A stretch of DNA of 64,000 bases from Jhaorihella thermophila (GTDB taxonomy: Bacteria > Pseudomonadota > Alphaproteobacteria > Rhodobacterales > Rhodobacteraceae), in NCBI RefSeq assembly GCF_900108275.1, contig NZ_FNVD01000002.1, positions 186,001-250,000 of the forward strand, read 5' to 3'. The translations under genes and the position numbers were made by a program. How positions within the stretch are numbered: position 1 is the stretch's first letter; each line of letters starts with the position of its first letter. The notes below the pieces were generated by a model. That model did no database searches, was not told the origin of the DNA, and was given only the letters and a program-made list of their open reading frames with translations. Of this stretch, positions 51,916 to 60,907 are shown piece by piece.

Positions 51916-53607
51916 TCAGCGAAACGCCGAAATCGCTGCCCAGCGCGGGTTCTCGTCGGAAAGGTACCTTAACGCCCCCCAGCTGCCCCACTTGCCGGGC
52001 TTGGCGACATCGGCAAAGACGTTGAACAACACGCCACCGGCCGCATACCACCCCGCGATCAGTTCGCGGTAAAGCTCCCCCATCTCGGCGCTGTAGTTTA
52101 AGCCAATGAAGAACTCGGTCAGTTCCTTGTCCTCCACCACGGCCCCCAGCCCGACGACATGGGTGCCGCCCTCATACATCACAAGATCCAGCCCGTGCCG
52201 CTCCGCCACCTGGGCGTGATAGGGGAAAATCCGCGTCAGCAGATCCGACAGAGTGCCTTCGGGGTCATCGCTCGCCAGCCCGTCGCGCGCTTCGGCCGCG
52301 GCCAGCGCAAAGGCCACGTCGAACCGATGCGCCTCCACGAAGTCCGCCCGCGCCGCGCCGGAAAGCCCCTCCTCGTCCGCCACCGCCTCGGCGGCGCGGC
52401 GGCTCTCGTCCAGCCAGGCGCGCACGATGTCCACCCGGTCCTCGCGCCCCAGATTGTACCCGAAATAGCCAGTCACCGCATAGGCATCGAAATGCGCATA
52501 AGGCGGCTTGCGCCCCGCTGCGTCCGGCTCGGCCATCCACAGCGGCGCCTCCAGGATATCGCGCTCCAGCCCCAGCCAGCCGGCCTGACTCGCCACCACC
52601 CGCACCAGCCGCGTCTCGGTCGCCGCGCCGAAGACCTCCTGCCAGATATCCGCGATCTCGCTGGCGCGCATCCCGTAATACTGCATCCACGCCTTGTCGT
52701 TGCCCCATCGGTCGATCCCGCCCTGCCGGGCCCAGCGGGCCTGATCGAACTGCCAGTTCCAGACCTCGTTGGACAACTCCACCCAGGCCTTCTGCTCGTG
52801 CCACAGCCGGTCGCGCACCAGCGACGCGAACCGGCGCACATAGTCGTCATCGGCCAGATGCGGCATGCAGAACCACGCATCCGCCCCGGTGCGATTTGCC
52901 AGTTCCACCATGATCTCGACCGGAACGCCCTTGCGCGAATAGGTATAATCGTCGGGCTTCGGCCGGTCCTGCCAACGCGACTGGGTCGAGTTGTTGGTGC
53001 GCATCCAGTCCATGAAACGCAGAACCTCGAACCCCTGCAATCGGTCCAGGAAAAGCGGGTTGAACATCGCGCCGGCCTCGTATGCGCGGATGTTTTCCTG
53101 CTTGACCACGCGGATGTTTCGCACATGGTCGCCCGTGCGCTTGCGGTCGGTTCGCTGGATGCGGATGTCAACCGACCCCGGACCGGGCGCAAAGTCGAAC
53201 CAGACCTCGTTGCGCCCGTAACGGACATTGCGGGCGCGGCCCCCGACCTCGACGATGCCGTCGCCATCGAATGTCAGCCGATAGCGTCCGGCCAGCGAAA
53301 CCGCCTCTTTTGGCAAGTCGGTCAGGATCACCGTGCCGATCGAAGACAGCTCCGGCGGGATTTCCAGCGGCCAGCCGTTTTCGTCCAGATATCCCGCCGC
53401 CTCGAGATCCTCATGCGTGGCCCCGCCCCATTGGCCGGGCTTGTGGCCGATCCAGGACCGGGCCGACTTGAACACGTCGATGAACGGCTGCTGGGTGGCA
53501 TAATCGTTCACCCCCGACAGGTTGATCGCCATCGGCGGGTTGTCCCCGTCCGCGGCGTGCACCGCCCCGCCCAGCAGGGCGAAGAGAAGAAGAAGCACCC
53601 GGATCAT
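51916..53607 (-). CDS. Secreted clan GH-A-like glycoside hydrolase, novel family
   Basis: 563 residues. A signal peptide covers residues 1-19 (VLLLLFALLGGAVHA). An N-terminal beta-sandwich of ~150 residues precedes a TIM-barrel-like region. The acid/base candidate is E281 in VELSNEVWNWQ, the NE-V-W pattern of retaining clan GH-A glycosidases, and the nucleophile candidate is E479 in LVMYEGGTHVVG. Cellulose-like conserved blocks around FEVLRFMDWMRTNNS and GAMFNPLFLDRLQGF occur. The substrate is unknown; a glycan from the same operon is the natural guess. It starts inside the stop of the SGNH gene (ATGA), last gene of the six-gene operon. Confidence 0.7.
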   Translation of the reverse strand: MIRVLLLLFALLGGAVHAADGDNPPMAINLSGVNDYATQQPFIDVFKSARSWIGHKPGQWGGATHEDLEAAGYLDENGWPLEIPPELSSIGTVILTDLPKEAVSLAGRYRLTFDGDGIVEVGGRARNVRYGRNEVWFDFAPGPGSVDIRIQRTDRKRTGDHVRNIRVVKQENIRAYEAGAMFNPLFLDRLQGFEVLRFMDWMRTNNSTQSRWQDRPKPDDYTYSRKGVPVEIMVELANRTGADAWFCMPHLADDDYVRRFASLVRDRLWHEQKAWVELSNEVWNWQFDQARWARQGGIDRWGNDKAWMQYYGMRASEIADIWQEVFGAATETRLVRVVASQAGWLGLERDILEAPLWMAEPDAAGRKPPYAHFDAYAVTGYFGYNLGREDRVDIVRAWLDESRRAAEAVADEEGLSGAARADFVEAHRFDVAFALAAAEARDGLASDDPEGTLSDLLTRIFPYHAQVAERHGLDLVMYEGGTHVVGLGAVVEDKELTEFFIGLNYSAEMGELYRELIAGWYAAGGVLFNVFADVAKPGKWGSWGALRYLSDENPRWAAISAFR

Positions 53608-54575
53608 CACTGCCCGACGCCCGTCAACGGGTCCGATCGGACCACCTCCCACACGATCTCCTGCATCAATCTGGCCGCATCGCCGGACGGCGCATCCGCC
53701 CGTTGTCCATCGGCGCGACGCAGGCTGAACGGAAGGCCGACCGGCGATCTGTGATACAGAACCGCGTAATGGGTCAGCGCCACCAGATAGGCGCCCAGAT
53801 CGTTGACATGGATCGTGTCCTGCGTGCCGTCCGGATTGCGCCGAAACAGCGCCGTGCGGTCCGGGATATTGCCGACGCCGCCCCGCTCTTCGACCGCACG
53901 GACGAACCGCGCCATCACCTGACCGGCCGGGATCATGTAGATCGGCCGCCCGGTGCGCGCGATCGCCGGGCGCAGAATCCTGCCTTCCCAATATCGCGCG
54001 CGGTCGCCGTCCAGCCGCTGCAACCATCCCTGCGGGTCGTCCAGATTGTGCCATGTCTCATAGAGGTAAACCCGTGCGTCGGGGTTGCCGGACCACGCAT
54101 ACTTCGCCCAGCGCGCAAGGTATTCGGCGCTGTCGTGGTAACGGATCGCGTCGCGGATCTCGACCATCTCGGTCAGGACAACGGCGTCGTAATCCCCCGA
54201 TGCCAGAGCCTCTTTCGCATCGCGATATTGCCGATGGCGGTTCTCCTGCTCGAAACCTCGTATCGGCAGATCGGGCTCCCAGTGTTCCTTCAGCGAAACG
54301 CCCCAGCCCAGCTGGCTGTGATACCGGTGCCCCTCGGGCGCGAGCTGCGCCAGCATGGCCGGCATGTCGCGGCCGACCAGCGAATGGCCCAGGTGAAACA
54401 CCGTCAACGGCCGCTCCGGCACGGGCAGCGGCGGGACGGCGACGGCCTGCACCACGCGGGCCGAGGCAGCGTCCGACAATCTGGCCCCCAGCCACCAGCC
54501 GCCCAGCCCAAAGGCGGCAAGGGCCAGCGGCAACAGCAGCAGCAAAAGGCGGGAGGACTGGACCGAATCTGTCAT
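53607..54575 (-). CDS. SGNH-hydrolase-like, membrane-anchored protein
   Basis: 322 residues. An N-terminal membrane anchor (RLLLLLLPLALAAFGLGGWW) precedes a flavodoxin-like fold. The block-I serine is S65 in FHLGHSLVG and the C-terminal catalytic pair is D253/H256 in TQDTIHVNDLG, the DxxH of SGNH/GDSL esterases. The usual block II/III Gly and Asn are not obvious. It may act as an O-acetylesterase or O-acetyltransferase on a glycan, by analogy with the AlgJ/AlgX-like SGNH proteins; this is inference. It overlaps the glycosidase by 4 bp and follows the PPTase by 11 bp. Confidence 0.72.
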   Translation of the reverse strand: MTDSVQSSRLLLLLLPLALAAFGLGGWWLGARLSDAASARVVQAVAVPPLPVPERPLTVFHLGHSLVGRDMPAMLAQLAPEGHRYHSQLGWGVSLKEHWEPDLPIRGFEQENRHRQYRDAKEALASGDYDAVVLTEMVEIRDAIRYHDSAEYLARWAKYAWSGNPDARVYLYETWHNLDDPQGWLQRLDGDRARYWEGRILRPAIARTGRPIYMIPAGQVMARFVRAVEERGGVGNIPDRTALFRRNPDGTQDTIHVNDLGAYLVALTHYAVLYHRSPVGLPFSLRRADGQRADAPSGDAARLMQEIVWEVVRSDPLTGVGQ

Positions 54576-54586
54576 CGCGAACTGTT

Positions 54587-55294
54587 TTACCCCGTGGGCC
54601 CGCCGGTTTCACGCCTCAAGGTCACGCTGGTGATGATCAACCCGCCCGCAACGGCATGGCGCCCCGTCAGCGCCGCACCGCGCGGGAAAGGCCCCACCGC
54701 GCGTCGGAAAATCGCAGAAAAGCCGCCATTTGCGGCATCGAATAGGATCTCGAACGCATCAAAGTCCAGCAGGGTCCGGCTGACCGGATACTGGCACTTG
54801 TAGGCGCTTTCCTTGGCGCTGAAGATCAGCTTGGCACGACGGCCGCGCTGCATGGGCGGCAGGTTCCGCAGCCGGTCACGCTCGGCCGCGGTCAGAATCG
54901 TTTCCTCCAGCGTCGGCTCGAGCGGCGTGTCCTCCTCGACATCGACGCCCAGCGCCCGGATGTCCCCCGCCCGCGTCAGCGCGGCAAGGCAGGCGGTGCG
55001 CGAATGGGAAATGCTGCCGACAAGCCCCTCGGGCCAGACCGGCGCCCGGTCCGCGCCCATCGGCACCGGACAGGGAGGAACGCCCAGTTCGGCCATGGCG
55101 ATCCGCACCGCCGCGCGTCCGGCGGCGAACTCGCGCAGCCGGACGAGGGCCCAACGCCCCGCCGCGTCCGCCTCTTCCGGCAGAGGCGCGGGATGGGCGG
55201 CGCGCGGGTCGGTGGCTGCGACGGCGACCTCGGGCGGAAAGAGCGACCGCGCCCCTGCAAGGGCCGCAGCGGTGCCGTCCAGCGCCACGGTCAT
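54587..55294 (-). CDS. 4'-Phosphopantetheinyl transferase, EntD/Sfp type
   Basis: 235 residues. It activates carrier proteins by transferring phosphopantetheine from CoA. Motifs of the EntD subgroup are SISHSRTACLAAL, ALGVDVEED (magnesium-binding Asp/Glu) and FSAKESAYKCQYPV. Its start overlaps the NRPS stop (ATGA), so it is dedicated to loading the adjacent PCP and ACP domains. It ends 11 bp before the SGNH gene. Confidence 0.92.
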   Translation of the reverse strand: MTVALDGTAAALAGARSLFPPEVAVAATDPRAAHPAPLPEEADAAGRWALVRLREFAAGRAAVRIAMAELGVPPCPVPMGADRAPVWPEGLVGSISHSRTACLAALTRAGDIRALGVDVEEDTPLEPTLEETILTAAERDRLRNLPPMQRGRRAKLIFSAKESAYKCQYPVSRTLLDFDAFEILFDAANGGFSAIFRRAVGPFPRGAALTGRHAVAGGLIITSVTLRRETGGPTG

Positions 55295-58200
55295 CCCGCC
55301 CGCGCCCGGCGCGCGGCCCGCATGGCTCGGCGGCGCGACATGGTGTCGGCCCGCGCCTGGGCGTCGGGACCGTCGGGGTCAGGCGGCGCGTCGTCACCGC
55401 CGCCGACATGCGCCGCGAGCTTGCCCAGCACCGGAAAGCGGAAGATGTCGGTGATCGACAGCGTCGGCAGGTTCAGCTTTTCACGGATTTCCCGGTGCGC
55501 CTGCACCGCCAGCAGAGAGTGCCCGCCCAGTTCGAAGAAGTTGTCCCGCGGGCCGATCCCCTGAACCCCCAGGATACGGGTCCAGATCTCGGCGATCTGC
55601 CGTTCCACGTCATTGGCGGGCTCCTGCGCCGGTTCTGGATCGGTCCTGCGAGTCGCGGGATCGGGCAGCGCCTTGCGGTCGATCTTGCCGTTGGGCGTGA
55701 GCGGGAAGGATGCAAGCGTGACGATATGGGCGGGCACCATCGCCTCGGGCAACTGCCGCGCCAGATGGCGGCGCAGCGCATCTTCGGCCACCGGCGCCGA
55801 TGTCGTCACATAGCCCACCAGCCGCATGTCGCCCACGATCTCGCGCGGCACGACCACGGCGGCGCGCACGTCGTCGAACCCGGCCATCGCGGCCTCGATC
55901 TCGCCCAGTTCGATCCGCTGACCACGAATCTTGACCTGGTGATCGGTGCGGCCCAGGAACTCCAGCCGCCCGTCGGCGCGCCAGCGCACCAGATCGCCGG
56001 TGCGATACATGCGCGGGCTGTCGATCCCCGCCTCGACCGCGAAAGGATCGGGCGGGAAACGCTCCGCAGTCAGGTCGGGGCGCTGCCAGTAGCCGCGCGT
56101 GACTCCTTCGCCGCCGATATGCAGCTCTCCGGGCACGCCGACGGGAACGGGGTTGCCATCCGCGCCAAGCACATAGACGGATGTGTTCGCGATCGGCGTG
56201 CCGATCGGGACGACCCCGGCCCCGACCGCGCCCACCCGTTCCGAGGTGGACCAGATCGTGGTTTCGGTCGGCCCATACATGTTGTGGATCACCGCGCCGG
56301 TGCATTCGCGCAGATCATCGACCAGATCGCCGGGCAGCGCCTCTCCGCCCAGCAGAAGATGCTTGATCCGCCCCAGCGCCATGCGCGCCTCGTCGTTCAT
56401 TGCGATGAGGCGGGCCATCGACGGGGTGCATTGCAGATGGGTCACGCCGTGGCGCAGGATCTGCGCGGCCAGCGAAAAATCGTCCTCGGCCAGTTCCGCG
56501 GGCGCATTGGCGCGGCGCACCACCTCGGCCAGAGGTTTGAGCCCCTCCAGCACCACGGCCGGATCAATGCCATAATCGATCAGGCAGGCGATTTCATCGA
56601 CGCCGATGCGTTTGAGCTGCTCGACACGGGCCAGAGCGTCCTCGACCGTGCCGAACAACCCCGAGTCCTCGAAATAGCGCTCGAACGCGAAGTCGAGGAT
56701 CGCCTCCAGCTCGTCCTCGCTCAGCACGCCCAGATCCATCTCGAACGGGTTGTTCACGCCCTTGGGCTTCTTGAAGGCCGGAAAGGCCCAGGCATATTGC
56801 TTGATGAGCCCCGCCGCGCTGCGCAGGTAATCCTTCATCGGCTCGCGCGCGATCCGCTCGGCCTGCTCGCGGCTGTCGGCGAGGAAGGTGTGCAACATCA
56901 GCGTCACGGTGAAATCGGCCGGATCGTGGCCGGCCTCGCGCAGGGCGGCGTGGTAGATGCGGATCTTGCCGGCGACCTCGTCGATCGACTGGCCCAGAAG
57001 GTGGGTCAGCACGTTCGCCCCGATCTGCCCGGCCTCGCGCCAGGTGTCGGGGTTGCCGGCGGTGGTAACCCAGATCGGCAGCTCCTTCGACACCGGGCGC
57101 GGCTGGGTGACGACCGCGTGCATGGAGCCGTCGGCGCGCGGAAATTCCACCGCCTCGCCACGCCAGAGCCGGCGCAGGATCTCGATGGTCTCGAACATCG
57201 CCGGCTTGTTGCGGGGCGGGGCGTTTTCGGGGCGCAGGATGAAATCGTCCGGCTGCCAGCCCGAGGCAATGCCCAGCGCCGCGCGCCCGTCCGTCAGATT
57301 GTCGATCACCGCCCATTCCTCGGCGATCCGGGCGGGGTGGTGCAGCGGCGCGACGCAACTGCCCGACCGCACGGCGAGGTTCCGCGTGACCGCCGCGACC
57401 GCAGCCCCCGTCACCGCCGGGTTCGGATAGGGGCCGCCGAAGGCGTGGAAATGGCGCTCCGGCGTCCAGACCGCGTTGAAGCCGTGCGCGTCGGCGAATT
57501 TCGCGCCTTCCAGCAGCAGTTCGTATTTCTTCGGTCCCGGCCCGTCGTCATTGCCCCAATACATGAGGTTGAAATCCATCCGCCGGGCCGAGCCGACCAC
57601 GGAGCCGCCCAAGGGACCGTTCGACACCGCCGCGCGCGTCTCGTCGCCCCAGAGCACGACCATGAAGCCGCGCGCCAGCGTCCAGAACAGTTCCAGCACC
57701 GAGATGTCGAAATTCAGGCTGGTGACGGCCAGCCAGACGCTGCCCGACGCATGGTCGATCCGGTCGTCCATCCCGGCGAAGAAATTGGCAACATTGCGGT
57801 GTTCGACCATCACGCCCTTGGGCCGCCCAGTCGATCCCGAGGTGTAGATCAGGTAGGCCAGATCGCCCGGCCCCGCGCCTCCATCCACGTTGTCGGGCTG
57901 TGGCGCGATCGCGCCGTCCAGCTGAAGGATCTGCGCCCCCGTCCGCGGCAGGCTGCCGGCCAGATCGGGCTGCGTGACGATGACCTCCGCGCCGCTGTCG
58001 TGAACGTAATAGGCCAGCCGGTCGGCGGGATAGGCCGGGTCCAACGGCACATAGGCGCCGCCGGCCTTGAGGATCCCCAGCGCGCCGGTCAGAAGATCGG
58101 GCGAGCGACGCAGGAACAGGCCCACGCGCGCGCCGGGTCCAACGCCCATGGCCCGCAGCCGCGCCGCGATGGCGTTGGCGCGGGCGTTCAACTCCGCATA

Positions 58201-59895
58201 GGTGAGCGTTTCGTCCTCGAATACCAGCGCCACCGCATCGGGCGTCCGGGCCACCTGCGACTCGAAGGCGCGATGGATGGTCTGGTCGCGGTCAAAGGGT
58301 CGCGCGGTGCGGTTCCAGTCGGCCAGCATGAGCCGGCGTTCGGCCTCCGGCAGCGGCGCCAGATCGGCCAGCATGTCGGACGCTGGGGCGTCCAGCGCCG
58401 CCTCCAGCCGCGCCTTGAGCAGGTCGATGGCGGCCTGGTCCAGCCGGGACCGATCCGCCCAGAGCGTGGCCTTGCCTCTCGACAGCGACACCGTCAGGCA
58501 TGTGCCCTCGACCGGCCCGCCGCCGTCCAGCGCCACGGCGATCTGCGGCGTCTCGCGCCGAGTGATCGCCGGGTCGCGCGCCATCAGATCCCAGGCGAAA
58601 CCGCCCGATTTCGCCACCCGCGCCAGCTCTGACTCGATCCGGGCGCGGGTTTCAGCCACGCCGTCGCCAAGGCGGCCATGCATCGGCACCCAGGGCGCGA
58701 CATACCCGGGGGCCGCCTGCGCCGCCGCCATGGTCGCGGCATCGGTCAGCGCGATGTCGCCGCCCTCTTCGCCGCAGCCGGCCAGCGCAAAGGCCAGCAC
58801 CGCCGCAATCGCGGCCGCGTCGTCCGCCGCCGATGTGCCCAGCTCGACCGCCTGCCAATCCGCCGCGTCCGCCTTGGCCGAGGCCAGCGGCACCGCCACC
58901 GGCTGCATCCTCTGCAAAGCGCGCCGCCAATGCGCCTCGGCCCGCGCACAGCGCGCCATGGCCGCGTTCAACCGCTCAGTCATGCGCGCATCGGGCGAGG
59001 CCAGCACATCGCTCGGCTGCACCAGTTCGGTCACGTCCACAGGGTTGCCGCGGACATCCGAAAACCCGCCGAGCCGCAGCCCGCCATCGCCCGTGGCCAC
59101 CAGAACGCCGCTCAGATCGCGTTCGACCACCGTGCCGGGGGCGGTCCCCACCGGCACCTCGGCAAGCGCGGCCTTCCGCACCAACAGAACCTGCCCGCCC
59201 AGCTCGATCTTGGGCAGGCACAGCGGGTTCCAGTAGTCGCCGAAATCCAGCGCGCGGATCTGGGCCGCCAGCGCCTGCGCCATGCGCCCGAAATTCAGCC
59301 GCCCCGCCGCCGGGGGCCGGTCGTCGCGGGCGTGATAGCTGCGCAGCGCCAGATCCTGCGGCATGCGCGCGGGCGCGCCGGACTCGAGCCCTTCGACCAC
59401 ATCGGCGAAACTCTCCAGCCCCGCCGCGTAACAGCGCGAATTCAGCGAAAAGGCGGTGTCGTCAGGCGCGATGTCGAACATGCGCTGGGCGAGGATGTCG
59501 CCTTCGTCGATGCCGCCCTCGATCATGTGCCAGGTCACGCCGAACCGCGTCTCGCCCGCCATCAGCGCCCAGGCCGGCGCGTTCAGCCCCGCGTGCCGCG
59601 GCAGCGGGCCGTCGTGGAAATTCACCGCCCCCCCGGCCGGCAGCGCCAGCACGGGCGCGGGGATCACCGACAGGTTGGCGATGGACAGAAGCCAGTCGAA
59701 GTCGCCGGGCTGAAACCGCTCGACAAGCCGGGGGATGGATTCGAGCAGTTCCAGCCCCTTGTCACGCGCCCAGTCGCCGATGGCGGCATCGCGCGACACC
59801 ACGGCGCGGATCTCGTGCCCGCGATCGAGCAGCATGTCGCCGCAGCCGATCAGCAGGGATTCTCCACCAATCAGAACGCAACTGAAGCGGCTCAT
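55291..59895 (-). CDS. NRPS: formyltransferase - half C - A(luciferase-like MOx inserted) - PCP
   Basis: 1534 residues from the ATG at 59895 (GGAGGACAGGAA upstream). Domains in order: (1) Fmt-like formyltransferase ~1-300, with catalytic N92, H94 and D130; (2) ~330-520, similar to the C-terminal half of a condensation domain but with no HHxxxDG; (3) adenylation domain, A1 LTYAELN (564), A3 LIYTSGSTGRPKGV (682), A4 FDISVLELF (729), A5 NMYGPTETT (1205), A7 YRTGDLV, A8 GRTDHQVKIRGQRIELGE, A10 NGKIDRKAL (1402); (4) an FMN luciferase-like monooxygenase at ~772-1125 inserted between A4 and A5 (MupA/Atu3671-type); (5) PCP with S1460 in FFELGGHSLL. The pocket code by eye is DILQLGMIWK, predicting glycine. 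No thioesterase. Formyltransferase-A-PCP resembles NRPS loading modules. Confidence 0.9.
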   Translation of the reverse strand: MSRFSCVLIGGESLLIGCGDMLLDRGHEIRAVVSRDAAIGDWARDKGLELLESIPRLVERFQPGDFDWLLSIANLSVIPAPVLALPAGGAVNFHDGPLPRHAGLNAPAWALMAGETRFGVTWHMIEGGIDEGDILAQRMFDIAPDDTAFSLNSRCYAAGLESFADVVEGLESGAPARMPQDLALRSYHARDDRPPAAGRLNFGRMAQALAAQIRALDFGDYWNPLCLPKIELGGQVLLVRKAALAEVPVGTAPGTVVERDLSGVLVATGDGGLRLGGFSDVRGNPVDVTELVQPSDVLASPDARMTERLNAAMARCARAEAHWRRALQRMQPVAVPLASAKADAADWQAVELGTSAADDAAAIAAVLAFALAGCGEEGGDIALTDAATMAAAQAAPGYVAPWVPMHGRLGDGVAETRARIESELARVAKSGGFAWDLMARDPAITRRETPQIAVALDGGGPVEGTCLTVSLSRGKATLWADRSRLDQAAIDLLKARLEAALDAPASDMLADLAPLPEAERRLMLADWNRTARPFDRDQTIHRAFESQVARTPDAVALVFEDETLTYAELNARANAIAARLRAMGVGPGARVGLFLRRSPDLLTGALGILKAGGAYVPLDPAYPADRLAYYVHDSGAEVIVTQPDLAGSLPRTGAQILQLDGAIAPQPDNVDGGAGPGDLAYLIYTSGSTGRPKGVMVEHRNVANFFAGMDDRIDHASGSVWLAVTSLNFDISVLELFWTLARGFMVVLWGDETRAAVSNGPLGGSVVGSARRMDFNLMYWGNDDGPGPKKYELLLEGAKFADAHGFNAVWTPERHFHAFGGPYPNPAVTGAAVAAVTRNLAVRSGSCVAPLHHPARIAEEWAVIDNLTDGRAALGIASGWQPDDFILRPENAPPRNKPAMFETIEILRRLWRGEAVEFPRADGSMHAVVTQPRPVSKELPIWVTTAGNPDTWREAGQIGANVLTHLLGQSIDEVAGKIRIYHAALREAGHDPADFTVTLMLHTFLADSREQAERIAREPMKDYLRSAAGLIKQYAWAFPAFKKPKGVNNPFEMDLGVLSEDELEAILDFAFERYFEDSGLFGTVEDALARVEQLKRIGVDEIACLIDYGIDPAVVLEGLKPLAEVVRRANAPAELAEDDFSLAAQILRHGVTHLQCTPSMARLIAMNDEARMALGRIKHLLLGGEALPGDLVDDLRECTGAVIHNMYGPTETTIWSTSERVGAVGAGVVPIGTPIANTSVYVLGADGNPVPVGVPGELHIGGEGVTRGYWQRPDLTAERFPPDPFAVEAGIDSPRMYRTGDLVRWRADGRLEFLGRTDHQVKIRGQRIELGEIEAAMAGFDDVRAAVVVPREIVGDMRLVGYVTTSAPVAEDALRRHLARQLPEAMVPAHIVTLASFPLTPNGKIDRKALPDPATRRTDPEPAQEPANDVERQIAEIWTRILGVQGIGPRDNFFELGGHSLLAVQAHREIREKLNLPTLSITDIFRFPVLGKLAAHVGGGDDAPPDPDGPDAQARADTMSRRRAMRAARRARAG

Positions 59896-60902
59896 TTCCT
59901 GTCCTCCACCAATGCTCCGCGCGCCGGACCGCGCCCGTCGCCGCGCCGGCCGATCACTTGGCGCAGCGCATGGGACACGAGATCGGCCATATGCCCCTTG
60001 CGATGCCGGTCGGGTTTGCGCGTCAGGGTGCGGTTGACGGTCCAGATCCCCGCCCCGGCGATCCAGGCCAGCGTGGCCGCCGTTGCGTAAAGGCGGCCGT
60101 GATTCTTGATGAAATAGTAAAGGCGGGAATCGAACCAGTATTGCGGGGTGCGCTCGGCCGATTTCAGCCCGGTCGAGACCGAGCCGACATGGACCACCCG
60201 ACTTTCGGGCACATAGTAGCAACTCCAGCCCGCGCGCGCGGCGCGCAGGCACAGGTCGGTTTCCTCGAAATAAAGGAAATAGGCTTCGTCGAACGTGCCC
60301 ACCTGATCCAGAACCTCGCGCCGGATCATCAGGCTGGCGCCGGCGGTCCAGTCAACCCGTCCCCGCCCCTGCGGAATCGGCATGGCCACGACCGATCGCT
60401 CCAGCATCCGCGAAATCGCCCCCGTCATCGCGCCGTTTTCGAATTCGCTGGCGATGGACGGAAAGCGGAACGCGGTGCGGTGCGGTTCGCCATCCGCGCC
60501 GCGCACGAAGCTGCCGGCGAAGCCGGCCTCTGGCGTGGCCAGCAGGAAATCGCAAAGCACCCGTATCGCATCCCGTTCCGGGAAGGCGTCCGAGTTGAGG
60601 AGATAGTAGAAATCCGGCTCCTCGCCCGAGGCCAGCCCCGTGCGGATCCCGAAGTTGACCCCTGCCCCAAACCCGCCGTTGCGGCCCGACTGCACCACGC
60701 GAACGCGCGCTTCCGCGTCCCAGCCGCGTTCGGCGACGGCCCGAGACAGATGTTCAAACGACCCGTCGCCGGAGTTGTTGTCCACGATCACGATCCCGCC
60801 GCGCAATCCCTTCATCGCCCGCAGGGCGAGTTCCGCCGCCTTCAGCGTCATGCCCGGCGTCCGCCAGTTCACGATGATGGTCAGGATTGCGGGATCGGTC
60901 AT
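59892..60902 (-). CDS. GT2-family glycosyltransferase
   Basis: 336 residues from the ATG at 60902; an in-frame GTG at 60911 overlapping the PKS stop is possible. The N-terminal GT-A fold (ILTIIVNWRTPGMTLKAAEL; IVIVDNNSGDGSFEHL) has the sugar-nucleotide metal region in YYLLNSDAFPERDA. The later motif FLYFEETDLCLRAARAGW is typical of the rhamnosyltransferase-like WbbL/GT2 branch. A C-terminal amphipathic/hydrophobic stretch (LYATAATLAWIAGAGIW) may attach it to the membrane. It should transfer a hexose or deoxyhexose from a nucleotide sugar. It lies between the PKS and NRPS genes, overlapping the NRPS start by 4 bp. Confidence 0.88.
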   Translation of the reverse strand: MTDPAILTIIVNWRTPGMTLKAAELALRAMKGLRGGIVIVDNNSGDGSFEHLSRAVAERGWDAEARVRVVQSGRNGGFGAGVNFGIRTGLASGEEPDFYYLLNSDAFPERDAIRVLCDFLLATPEAGFAGSFVRGADGEPHRTAFRFPSIASEFENGAMTGAISRMLERSVVAMPIPQGRGRVDWTAGASLMIRREVLDQVGTFDEAYFLYFEETDLCLRAARAGWSCYYVPESRVVHVGSVSTGLKSAERTPQYWFDSRLYYFIKNHGRLYATAATLAWIAGAGIWTVNRTLTRKPDRHRKGHMADLVSHALRQVIGRRGDGRGPARGALVEDRK

Positions 60903-60907
60903 GTCGC

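Noticed and set aside
55408-58632. 1074-residue plus-strand ORF antisense to the NRPS
   Set aside because: Shadow frame produced by high third-position GC; no motifs, whereas the minus strand has every NRPS core motif.
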